From: Agrobacterium tumefaciens
GTDB lineage: Bacteria; Pseudomonadota; Alphaproteobacteria; Rhizobiales; Rhizobiaceae
Direction: 5' to 3'
DNA length: 64,000 nt
Assembly: GCA_025559845.1 (NCBI GenBank)
Contig: CP048469.1
Location: 2,418,001 to 2,482,000, forward strand
This document shows positions 54,061-61,922 of this stretch, piece after piece. The notes beneath the pieces were generated by a model, which worked only from the letters and a program-made list of their open reading frames with translations, did not search any database and was not told the origin of the DNA. The translations under genes were made by a program, and so were the position numbers. The first letter of the stretch is position 1. Every line of letters starts with the position of its first letter.

Positions 54061-55257
54061 TCAGCCCTTGTTTTTGTTGTAGACGTCGAAGAACACAGCA
54101 GCGAGAAGCACGAGGCCCTTCACCATCTGCTGGAAATCGATGCCAAGACCGACGATCGACATGCCGTTGTTCATGACACCCATGATGAAGGCGCCGATAA
54201 CCGCACCGGTGATCTTGCCGACGCCGCCGGATGCAGAAGCACCGCCGATGAAGCAGGCCGCGATCACGTCCAGTTCGAAGCCAACACCGGCTTTCGGTGT
54301 CGCCGAGTTGAGGCGAGTTGCGATGATCATGCCAGCCAGGCCGGCAAGAACGCCCATGTTGATGAAGGTCAGGAAGTTCAGCCGCTCGGTATTGATACCG
54401 GAAAGCTTCGTCGCCTTCTCGTTGCCACCCAGCGCATAGATGCGGCGACCAATGGTGGTACGGCGCGTCACGAAGCTATAGAGCACGATCAGAGCAATCA
54501 TCACGATCAGAACGTTCGGCAGGCCACGATAGGTCGACAGCTGATAGCCGAGGAACAGGATCGCAGCGGAAATGACGAGGTTCTGGGCGATGAAGAAGCC
54601 GAACGGCTCGACATCGATGCCGTGCTGTACGTTCACGGCACGACGACGCCAGGCCAGATAGAACAGAATGATCGGTGCGAGTACGGTCAGGATCATGGAG
54701 GTCGTGTTAAGACCTTCGATACCGCCGATATCAGGCAGGAAGCCGGTGCTGATGACCTGGAAATCGGCCGGGAACGGACCAATGTTCTTGCCGCCCAGCA
54801 CGAAAAGCGTCAGGCCTCGGAACACCAGCATGCCCGCCAGCGTCACGATGAACGACGGAATGCGGTGATAGGCAACCCAATAGCCCTGCGCAGCACCGAT
54901 GATGCCGCCGATGACAAGACAAATGAGCGCCGCGAGGAACGGGTTCATGCCCCATTGCACCGTCAATATGGCGGCGATCGCGCCGACAAACGCAACAATC
55001 GACCCCACCGAAAGATCGATGTGTCCCGCGACGATGACGAGCAGCATGCCCAACGCCATGATGACGATGAACGAGTTCTGCAGAACGAGGTTCGTCAGGT
55101 TAACCGGGCGGAACAGAATGCCGCCGGTATAAAACTGGAAGAAAACCATGATGGCGACGAGCGCGATCAGCATGCCGTATTCGCGGATGTTGGCGCGAAT
55201 GTAGGACGACACGGAGATGATGTTGCTTTCTTCTTTTGTTGTATTGGCCGAACTCAT
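54061..55257 (-). CDS. gguB: Sugar ABC transporter permease GguB
   Basis: A 398-residue inner-membrane permease with about ten helices. RbsC/XylH-type motifs: [23 protein letters not shown] (part: GHIDLSVGS), [29 protein letters not shown] (part: [11 protein letters not shown]) and [21 protein letters not shown] near the C-terminus. With GguA and ChvE it imports aldoses such as galactose, glucose, arabinose and xylose. ATG 55257 overlaps the gguA stop by 4 bp. Confidence 0.96.
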   Translation of the reverse strand: MSSANTTKEESNIISVSSYIRANIREYGMLIALVAIMVFFQFYTGGILFRPVNLTNLVLQNSFIVIMALGMLLVIVAGHIDLSVGSIVAFVGAIAAILTVQWGMNPFLAALICLVIGGIIGAAQGYWVAYHRIPSFIVTLAGMLVFRGLTLFVLGGKNIGPFPADFQVISTGFLPDIGGIEGLNTTSMILTVLAPIILFYLAWRRRAVNVQHGIDVEPFGFFIAQNLVISAAILFLGYQLSTYRGLPNVLIVMIALIVLYSFVTRRTTIGRRIYALGGNEKATKLSGINTERLNFLTFINMGVLAGLAGMIIATRLNSATPKAGVGFELDVIAACFIGGASASGGVGKITGAVIGAFIMGVMNNGMSIVGLGIDFQQMVKGLVLLAAVFFDVYNKNKG

Positions 55258-56792
55258 GAGTTCTTCTCCCCTGAGCGCATGATAGCGCGCATGATGCTTT
55301 CCTGGCTCGCCTCTCCCTTCGGCAGTTCGGCAACGATGCGGCCTTCGTTCATGACGTAGATGCGGTCGCAATTGCCGAGCAATTCTGGCATTTCCGATGA
55401 AATCATCAGAACGCCTTTGCCGTCGGCAGCGAGCTGGTTGATGATGGTGTAGATTTCATATTTGGCACCGACGTCGATACCGCGCGTCGGTTCATCGAGG
55501 ATCAGAACCTCGGGATTGGAGAACAGCCACTTCGACAGCACGACCTTCTGCTGGTTGCCGCCCGAAAGATTGACCGTCTCCTGGAAGATGCCCGAAGACC
55601 GGATGCGCAGGCGCGTGCGAAAATCGCTCGCCACCTTCATCTCCCTGATGTCATCGATAACCCCCGCATTGGAGACACCGGCCAGGTTGGCGAGTGTCGT
55701 GTTGTGCAGGATGTTGTCGTTCAACACCAGACCGAGATGCTTGCGGTCTTCCGTGACATAAGCGAGACCCGCATCGATTGCCTTGCGAACCGTACTGACG
55801 TCGACGGCCTTTCCGTCCATCAGCACCTCGCCGGTGATCTTGTGGCCGTAGGACTTGCCGAACACGCTCATCGCGAATTCCGTACGCCCCGCACCCATCA
55901 GACCCGCGATGCCGACAACCTCGCCCTTGCGGACGGTGATGTTGATGTCGTGCAGCATCTGGCGATCGCGGTGGTGCTGGTGATAAGCGTTCCAGTTCTT
56001 CACTTCGAGAATGGTTTCGCCAATCGGCACATCGCGTGGTGGATAACGATCTTCCAGATCGCGGCCCACCATGTTGCGGATGATGACGTCTTCGCTGATT
56101 TCTTCCTTATGACAGTCGAGCGTCTTCACGGTCATTCCGTCGCGCAGCACGGTGATCTGGTCGGCCACCTTGCGCACTTCGTTCAGCTTGTGGGTGATGA
56201 TGATCGACGTCATGCCCTGCTTGCGGAACTCCATAAGCAGGTTCAGCAACGCTTCGGAATCGGTTTCGTTGAGCGACGCCGTCGGCTCATCGAGAATGAG
56301 CAGCTTCACGCTCTTCGACAACGCCTTGGCGATTTCGACGAGCTGCTGCTTGCCGACGCCAATGTCGGTGATGAGGGTTTCAGGCGATTCCTTCAACCCG
56401 ACCTTCTTCAGAAGCTCGCGGGTGCGGTTGAACGTCGTCTGCCAGTTGATGACGCCGCTCGACGCAACTTCATTGCCGAGAAAGATGTTCTCAGCAATCG
56501 ACAGCAGCGGCACGAGCGCCAGTTCCTGGTGAATGATGATGATGCCGATATCTTCGCTATCGTTGATCGCGCGAAAATTACGGACGGCGCCGTCGTAGTG
56601 AATTTCACCTTCATAGGTGCCCGCGGGATAAACACCGGAAAGGACCTTCATCAAAGTCGACTTTCCAGCGCCGTTCTCACCGACGAGTGCGTGGATCTCA
56701 CCTTCCTTCACTTGGAGGTTGACGTTCTCAAGCGCCTTCACGCCTGGAAACGTCTTGGTGATGTTCCGCATTTCGAGAATGGTATTGGCCAT
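55254..56792 (-). CDS. gguA: Sugar ABC transporter ATP-binding protein GguA
   Basis: A 512-residue duplicated ATPase of the MglA/XylG type. Domain 1: Walker [15 protein letters not shown], signature-like [13 protein letters not shown] and Walker [12 protein letters not shown]. Domain 2: [12 protein letters not shown] in place of a normal Walker A (as usual in this family), signature [15 protein letters not shown] and Walker [13 protein letters not shown]. It powers sugar uptake through GguB. It is separated from chvE by 86 bp with a hairpin. Confidence 0.97.
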   Translation of the reverse strand: MANTILEMRNITKTFPGVKALENVNLQVKEGEIHALVGENGAGKSTLMKVLSGVYPAGTYEGEIHYDGAVRNFRAINDSEDIGIIIIHQELALVPLLSIAENIFLGNEVASSGVINWQTTFNRTRELLKKVGLKESPETLITDIGVGKQQLVEIAKALSKSVKLLILDEPTASLNETDSEALLNLLMEFRKQGMTSIIITHKLNEVRKVADQITVLRDGMTVKTLDCHKEEISEDVIIRNMVGRDLEDRYPPRDVPIGETILEVKNWNAYHQHHRDRQMLHDINITVRKGEVVGIAGLMGAGRTEFAMSVFGKSYGHKITGEVLMDGKAVDVSTVRKAIDAGLAYVTEDRKHLGLVLNDNILHNTTLANLAGVSNAGVIDDIREMKVASDFRTRLRIRSSGIFQETVNLSGGNQQKVVLSKWLFSNPEVLILDEPTRGIDVGAKYEIYTIINQLAADGKGVLMISSEMPELLGNCDRIYVMNEGRIVAELPKGEASQESIMRAIMRSGEKNS

Positions 56793-56841
56793 ATCGCAAT
56801 CCAGCGCCCGATTAATTCCGGGGTTTTTATTTTTATGGAGA

Positions 56842-56868
56842 GCGGGGAAAGCTGCAAGCCTTCCCCGC
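56842..56868 (-). terminator. Attenuating hairpin between chvE and gguA
   Basis: GCGGGGAA (56842-56849) pairs with TTCCCCGC (56861-56868), extended by GCT/AGC around a TGC loop. No T-run follows on the minus strand. This is the arrangement that keeps binding-protein mRNA abundant relative to the permease genes. Confidence 0.7.
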
Positions 56869-56878
56869 GATTGTCAGA

Positions 56879-57943
56879 TTATTTCAGCTGGTCTTCGGTG
56901 TAGTAACCACCGTCAACGAGCACCTGCTTGTAGTTGTCCTTGGTCACGGCAACCGGCTTCAGCAGGTAGGACGGAACAACCTTGACGCCGTTTTCATAGG
57001 TCTTGGTGTCGTTGACTTCAGGCTCTTTGCCTTCCATCAGCGCGTTGACCATGTTCACGGTAACCTTCGCCAGTTCGCGAGTATCCTTGAAGATGGTGGA
57101 GTACTGTTCGCCAGCGATGATCGACTTGACGGACGGAACTTCAGCATCCTGACCGGAAACGACCGGCAGCGGCTGGTCCTTCGAGCCATAACCTACGCCC
57201 TTGAGCGAGGAGATGATACCGATGGACAGACCGTCGTAAGGCGACAGAACAGCGTCGACCTTGGCGTCGGTGTAGTAAGCCGAAAGCAGGTTATCCATAC
57301 GTGCCTGGGCCGTTGCCGGGTCCCAACGCAGCGTACCAACCTTGTCCATGCCCGTCTGGCCGGACTTTACGACCAGCTTGCCGCTGTCGATGTAAGGCTG
57401 AAGAACGGACATAGCGCCATCGTAGAAGAAGAAGGCGTTGTTGTCGTCCGGAGAACCGCCGAACAGTTCGATGTTGAACGGACCCTTGCCATCCTTGAGG
57501 CCGAGCTTGTCGACGATCGAAGTCGCCTGCAGAACGCCAACCTGGAAGTTGTCGAAGGTTGCGTAGTAGCTGACGTCGCCGCTGTTACGGATCAGGCGGT
57601 CATATGCGATGACCTTGATGCCCTGCTCGCCAGCCTGCTTGAGAACGTCCGAAAGCGTCGTTCCGTCGATCGAAGCAATAACCAGGACCTTTACGCCCTT
57701 GGTGACCATGTTTTCGATCTGCGAAAGCTGATTCGGGATATCGTCGTCTGCGTACTGCAGGTCCGTGGTGTAGCCAGCTTCCTGCAACTGCTTGACGATG
57801 TTGTTGCCGTCATCGATCCAGCGCGCGGAAGACTTGGTCGGCATGGCAATGCCAACGGCACCCTTGTCTTGTGCGAAAGCCGGCGCAGCAAACGATGCTG
57901 CACCGATGGCACAAGCCGCCAGCAACGAAATAATGGATTTCAT
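56879..57943 (-). CDS. chvE: Periplasmic sugar-binding protein ChvE
   Basis: A 354-residue binding protein with a clear signal peptide ([24 protein letters not shown]). Mature text [61 protein letters not shown] and [10 protein letters not shown] is that of ChvE/XylF-type proteins. It delivers monosaccharides to GguAB and, in Agrobacterium, presents sugars to the sensor VirA to enhance vir gene induction, and mediates chemotaxis. AGGGAGAGAGTTA precedes the ATG. It is divergent from gbpR, its known regulator type. In Agrobacterium chvE mRNA is also reported as a target of the sRNA AbcR1. Confidence 0.97.
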   Translation of the reverse strand: MKSIISLLAACAIGAASFAAPAFAQDKGAVGIAMPTKSSARWIDDGNNIVKQLQEAGYTTDLQYADDDIPNQLSQIENMVTKGVKVLVIASIDGTTLSDVLKQAGEQGIKVIAYDRLIRNSGDVSYYATFDNFQVGVLQATSIVDKLGLKDGKGPFNIELFGGSPDDNNAFFFYDGAMSVLQPYIDSGKLVVKSGQTGMDKVGTLRWDPATAQARMDNLLSAYYTDAKVDAVLSPYDGLSIGIISSLKGVGYGSKDQPLPVVSGQDAEVPSVKSIIAGEQYSTIFKDTRELAKVTVNMVNALMEGKEPEVNDTKTYENGVKVVPSYLLKPVAVTKDNYKQVLVDGGYYTEDQLK

Positions 57944-58143
57944 TAACTCTCTCCCTTGAACCCTTATCTCTGGCGCCCGCATGCTGCGGCGCACCACAAA
58001 ATCCATGCCATGAAAGAGAGAAGCCGCCCGGTGGCTCAATCCTTTTCGCAAATGCGAAACAGGTCCACTTGCCGCTCCTCCCCGGCATTCCCGCAAACTG
58101 TTCCGAATCCATATAACTGTCAAATAGAATAAATCAGTTTACC

Positions 58144-58161
58144 TATATCAATTTTGATATA
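58144..58161. promoter_or_regulatory. Palindrome in the chvE-gbpR control region
   Basis: TATATCAA-TT-TTGATATA, a perfect 18-bp inverted repeat, 42 bp before the gbpR start and about 200 bp before chvE. The region around it is AT-rich. It is the best candidate for the LysR-type (GbpR) binding site and may also act in autoregulation. Confidence 0.55.
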
Positions 58162-58202
58162 TTAAATCGATATAATAACCGAATGAGAGAAACAAAAAGC
58201 CG

Positions 58203-59249
58203 ATGAACAACCATAAAGAGTATGAGCATCCGCAAAATACTGAAGGGCTTTTTGTCTTCGAAGACAACCCCTTGTTGCGCGCCGGGCTGAAGATGAGCCA
58301 TCTGCGCATGCTCGTGATGATCGAAGAACATGGTCAGGTCAGTGCAGCTGCAGCAGCCATGAACATGACGCAACCGGCCGCTTCCCGCATGCTTTCAGAA
58401 ATGGAAGCCATTGCCAAAAGCCCGCTCTGTCGACGCGCCTCGCGCGGCGTCGTTCTGACGAAATTCGGCGAGGCATTGGCAAAGAGAGCGCGCACAATCC
58501 TTCTGGAACTGCGTGAGGCAAGCCGCGAGCTCAATCAGATGAAATCCGGAAGCGGCGGCTCCGTCTATATCGGTGCCGTCACAGCCCCGGCGATCAGTCT
58601 GGTGGTCCCGGCAATCCGCCGTGCCATGGACACTTATCCCGGCATTGAAATCAATGTGCAGGTGGAAAGCAGCAACATTCTGGCCCGGGAACTCCTGGCC
58701 GCCAGGCACGATTTCATTATCGGCCGAATACCCGATGATCTCGACCCCAGCCTGTTCTCCATTCACGAAATCGGCATTGAGCGGGCCTGCCTGATCGTCC
58801 GCGAGGGGCATCCTTTGCTGAGCCGCAAACCCGTGGCACTGAAAGATCTCTCTGCCTATGACTGGGTCTTCCAGCCCCCCGGCGCGCTGTTGCGCAGGAC
58901 CATGGAAGATGTCTTCCTTGCTCACGGCGTTGCCATGCCGCGCAACATTATCAACACGCCATCTGTCGTCCTGACACTCGCGCTCGTCTGCAACACCAAC
59001 GCCATCGCTCCTATCGCTCTCGATATGGCCGAATTTGTTGCAGCGCAGCAGGCGCAGATCGGTAAAACACGGGTTTTGCCGACAGAATTTGACCTGAACG
59101 TCAAACCTTACAGCATCATAACAACCAAAGGTCGTGTTTTGCCCCCTAGTGCGCGGCTCCTCTACGATCTCGTCCTCGAGGAGAGCCGCAAACTTGCAAC
59201 CGAGGTGCAATTCCCGTCGACAAGCCCGGCACAATCCTTCGTTGCTTGA
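58203..59249 (+). CDS. gbpR: LysR-type regulator GbpR
   Basis: A 348-residue regulator with a somewhat longer N-terminus than usual. Helix-turn-helix: LKMSHLRMLVMIEEHGQVSAAAAAMNMTQPAASRML (part: GQVSAAAAAMNMTQPAASRM). The effector domain runs VYIGAVTAPAISLVVPAIRRA to the C-terminus. The GbpR subgroup controls galactose-binding protein genes such as chvE in response to sugars. It is divergent from chvE and is followed 25 bp on by the J-like gene. Confidence 0.92.
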   Translation: MNNHKEYEHPQNTEGLFVFEDNPLLRAGLKMSHLRMLVMIEEHGQVSAAAAAMNMTQPAASRMLSEMEAIAKSPLCRRASRGVVLTKFGEALAKRARTILLELREASRELNQMKSGSGGSVYIGAVTAPAISLVVPAIRRAMDTYPGIEINVQVESSNILARELLAARHDFIIGRIPDDLDPSLFSIHEIGIERACLIVREGHPLLSRKPVALKDLSAYDWVFQPPGALLRRTMEDVFLAHGVAMPRNIINTPSVVLTLALVCNTNAIAPIALDMAEFVAAQQAQIGKTRVLPTEFDLNVKPYSIITTKGRVLPPSARLLYDLVLEESRKLATEVQFPSTSPAQSFVA

Positions 59250-59274
59250 ATGATGCCCGACAAGGAGTGCACGG

Positions 59275-59739
59275 ATGCTATTTGGACAATCCGTTTTCCA
59301 GTCAGTCATTGAAAGACTGAAACGGGAAGCAGACGAAAATACTGCGGAAGGCGATGAGGTACCGGTAAATTACCGCGTCGGCGGAATGACGTCGGGTTTC
59401 GTCATCAATACGGAAACATCAGAAAGGCAACCCGGCAACAGCGGCATGGAGGCCTATATGGCATTCCTGGCTGACGCTCCGCCACCATCCGAACCGGAGC
59501 CTGAGCCCGAACCGGCCCCCATGCCGACCCATCTTGAGAAAACCTCGCTTGAGGACGTCGCCAACGAGCTGGACATCACCGAACGCGATACGCTGGCGAC
59601 ACTGACCGAAAAACGACGCCGCTTCGCCCGACTTAATCATCCAGACGGTGTGAGGCCGGAGTTCCGGCAAAATGCGACATTGCGCATGACAGCAGCCAAT
59701 CTTTTGATCGATCAGGCAATCCGCATGTTACGGCGCTGA
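59275..59739 (+). CDS. J-domain-like protein
   Basis: A 154-residue soluble protein. The middle holds a Pro/Glu run (residues about 68-82). The C-terminal 65 residues read like a degenerate J domain: EDVANELDI, LTEKRRRFARLNHPDGV with the HPD tripeptide, and a last helix MTAANLLIDQAIRML. In true J proteins HPD stimulates DnaK ATPase. AGGAG precedes the ATG and the gene lies 25 bp after gbpR, so they are likely cotranscribed. Function is unknown. Confidence 0.75.
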   Translation: MLFGQSVFQSVIERLKREADENTAEGDEVPVNYRVGGMTSGFVINTETSERQPGNSGMEAYMAFLADAPPPSEPEPEPEPAPMPTHLEKTSLEDVANELDITERDTLATLTEKRRRFARLNHPDGVRPEFRQNATLRMTAANLLIDQAIRMLRR

Positions 59740-59756
59740 CAGTCGAACGTCAGCTA

Positions 59757-60011
59757 TTATACCGTTTCGTCCTTATCGATTATCTTGTCGGCAGGTTCTT
59801 CGTTCGTTTTGATCTCATCTGCCGCCGGCCCGGGCTTGAAAGCCACCAGCAGCACATAGCCGGCATAGACAGCAATGCCGCCGACAACCGTGCCCCAAAA
59901 AAATTCCCGATTGACGAACTCAACGACCGCCCAGGCGGCACAAAACCCAACGATCAGCAGTCGCACCCAGATGGGACGATAGAGCGGATGGCTCGTGTCG
60001 ATATTAAGCAT
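59757..60011 (-). CDS. Small two-helix membrane protein
   Basis: An 84-residue protein: HPLYRPIWVRLLIVGFCAAWAVVEFV then FFWGTVVGGIAVYAGYVLLVAF, with an acidic cytoplasmic or periplasmic tail. The HPxxRPxWxR start and the FWG...G.avYa block resemble DUF3329-like proteins of Rhizobiales. Function is unknown. Its stop is 18 bp from the end of the J-like gene. Confidence 0.72.
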   Translation of the reverse strand: MLNIDTSHPLYRPIWVRLLIVGFCAAWAVVEFVNREFFWGTVVGGIAVYAGYVLLVAFKPGPAADEIKTNEEPADKIIDKDETV

Positions 60012-60158
60012 GGCGTCTCCGTGGAGGCTGATGTGCCGAAACCGGCTTTTGGGAACGCTCTATGTCGCCTCCCGAGCAAATCGCCAAGTAAAATCGTCGT
60101 AAGTCAAAGGAATATCAAAAAATAAGACTGGCTCTACGTATTCCAGAAAAAACTCTGA

Positions 60159-60608
60159 TCAATCGCGCAAGCGTCCAAGCAGGGTAAGAAGTTTGTCGCG
60201 CGCCTTCTCGCCACCAATCTTATCGATCAATTTTTCTTCACGGTCGCGCCATTTGGCGGAAAGACTGTCGAGCAGCCCGACACCCTTTTTCGTCATGTCG
60301 AGAAAATGCACTCGCCTGTCGTCTTCCGATTTGCGACGGACAAGCAGGTCCTTTTCTTCCATGCTGTCGACGATGGCGACGAAGTTGGCCCGCTGGATAC
60401 CGAGCGCCTCTGCAACGTCGCTTTGCTTGAGACCGGGATTGCCACCAACGATTACGAGAACGGAAAAATCCGCTGGCCTAAGGCCCTGTTCAGCCAGCAC
60501 ATCGGCAAAACTGTTTGCCACGGCAAGTTGCGAATGTCGCAAGTGATAACTGATCGCGTTCGACAACAAACCGTAGTCGATTTCCGCATCAGTCTCGTCA
60601 AATTCCAT
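60159..60608 (-). CDS. MarR family transcriptional regulator
   Basis: A 149-residue winged-helix regulator: LRPADFSVLVIVGGNPGLKQSDVAEALGIQRANFVAIVDSMEEKDLLVRRKSEDDRRVHFLDMTKKG, seen as GLKQSDVAEALGIQRANFVAIV, written here within limits as LKQSDVAEALGIQRANF, and the wing RKSEDDRRVHFLDMT. It likely binds phenolic or related ligands. ATG 60608 is used over an upstream start. The gene stands alone; the AT-rich DNA upstream may hold its operator. Confidence 0.9.
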   Translation of the reverse strand: MEFDETDAEIDYGLLSNAISYHLRHSQLAVANSFADVLAEQGLRPADFSVLVIVGGNPGLKQSDVAEALGIQRANFVAIVDSMEEKDLLVRRKSEDDRRVHFLDMTKKGVGLLDSLSAKWRDREEKLIDKIGGEKARDKLLTLLGRLRD

Positions 60609-61155
60609 CTTTTCGGATCTTCGTTCGTTGTCCCGTGCCAATCGTAAAGCCATCGGATCCCCGCGTGATTCGTACCATCTACCCGGGCGGCAGCATAAAC
60701 GACAAAGCGCTAAAACTGTATTCAAAATAAATGTAGATGATACTAATATTGTATAATAATTTGGTGGTTACCCCGAAAATCTTCACTGCAACACTGACAA
60801 AACGCCCAATATTAGGCTGCCAAAGCCGGAAAAAGTGATCACCGCAAAGTGAACATTTCGGTAGCCGGCAAACACATTGCCAACCCTTCAGTTATCCTCA
60901 TATCCCCCTTCACGAAGAACTGGCGGAACCGGGTACCACACGAACCGGCCAGGAAAATCGTCACCACTTATGGGAGCGTCTTTTTCACGAGTGCAAATCT
61001 CAACCCGCCCTGACCGGCCCTGAAGCCACGAACAACACCATCATTTTTCAGATCACCAAACAGCCGCAGTTTCACAACACTCTCGTATTTTGACATTGAT
61101 GTGGGAGAAAAGCTGGGCTATGAACCAACCGCTGCGCGATTCACGCGTCGAGGCT
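60609..61155. other. 547-bp gene-poor stretch before tRNA-Arg
   Basis: I see no gene. It contains an AT-rich patch at about 60715-60765 upstream of the MarR gene and, at 61090-61095, a TTGACA that could be a -35 element for the tRNA, but with no -10 at standard spacing. Confidence 0.55.
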
Positions 61156-61232
61156 GCACCCGTAGCTCAGCTGGATAGAGTGTTGGATTCCGATTCCAAA
61201 GGTCACAGGTTCGAATCCTGTCGGGTGCGCCA
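61156..61232 (+). tRNA. tRNA-Arg (anticodon CCG)
   Basis: A full cloverleaf: acceptor GCACCCG (61156-61162) pairs with CGGGTGC (61222-61228), then G and an encoded CCA. D arm GTAGCTCAGCTGGATAGAG, anticodon stem TTGGA/TCCAA with loop TTCCGAT (anticodon CCG, codon CGG) and TPsiC arm with GGTTCGAATCC. Confidence 0.97.
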
Positions 61233-61922
61233 TTAGTTTTACAGCGAGTTCAGAAGCGAACATTGAGGTTCATGACCTCGGCGACGGCTTTCCGACGTTA
61301 CCCCACCAAATCGCAACCGCACTTATGTTGGACTCAAAAGTCGACCGGCAGCCTAGAACTTCACCTACTGTAAATTTACCAGCCCCAGCCCACCATTCAT
61401 ATATCGCGACAGGCGCCGGGCATAACCGTGTTGACACGCATGCTCGGCGTTTCCGGCAAGGCGGCTTTCAATCCTCAAATCAGGCGCGTCCAAGACATCG
61501 ACAAAAAGTTCTCTGGAAAGTTCAGAACAAAGGATTTTTGGGCGAAAAACACCCCAGTTTTCGCCAGTGAAAAAAATCAAAAATATTGATTAGCGCCAAT
61601 GAGTTATACTTCATAAAACCATGCAATACATGGCACCCAAGAATTAAGATCGCCCTTCCAAATATTAACTCGGCTTTAAATGTTGACCTGATAAGGCGTG
61701 CAAGTCGCAAAATTTTTTAAGCGGCATACGCACAAACTAGCGCGGAAAATCCGGGCCCTTTTTCTGGCTCGAATTGCATGATGCCTTTCCAGCGCAGGTT
61801 CGCACACGAGCCATGTTCTCCCTAATTTCGCTTATTTGCAGATGTCGGACCGCTGTCCTGAATGGCGGTGTCTGGCGGCAGATAGGCGTGACCAGTCGCT
61901 ATTCGGTATCAAGGACACGTTC
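61233..61922. other. 690-bp gene-poor, partly AT-rich gap between tRNA-Arg and the repeat gene
   Basis: No believable gene; short frames here lack ribosome sites and family resemblance. From about 61555 to 61725 the DNA is clearly AT-rich against its surroundings. I see no copy of the tRNA 3' end within the gap that would mark an att site. The last bases carry AAGGACACGTTC, the ribosome site of the repeat gene. Confidence 0.6.

Noticed and set aside
53992..56903. Long plus-strand frames opposite gguB and gguA
   Set aside because: His/Asp/Glu-rich shadows of well-recognised ABC transporter genes.
61090..61124. Sigma-70 promoter of tRNA-Arg
   Set aside because: TTGACA at 61090 has no -10-like hexamer at 16-18 bp; the nearest (TATGAA) is 23 bp away.
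61325..61570. 81-codon frame between tRNA-Arg and the repeat gene
   Set aside because: No ribosome site or family resemblance; a minus frame of similar length overlaps it, as expected by chance.
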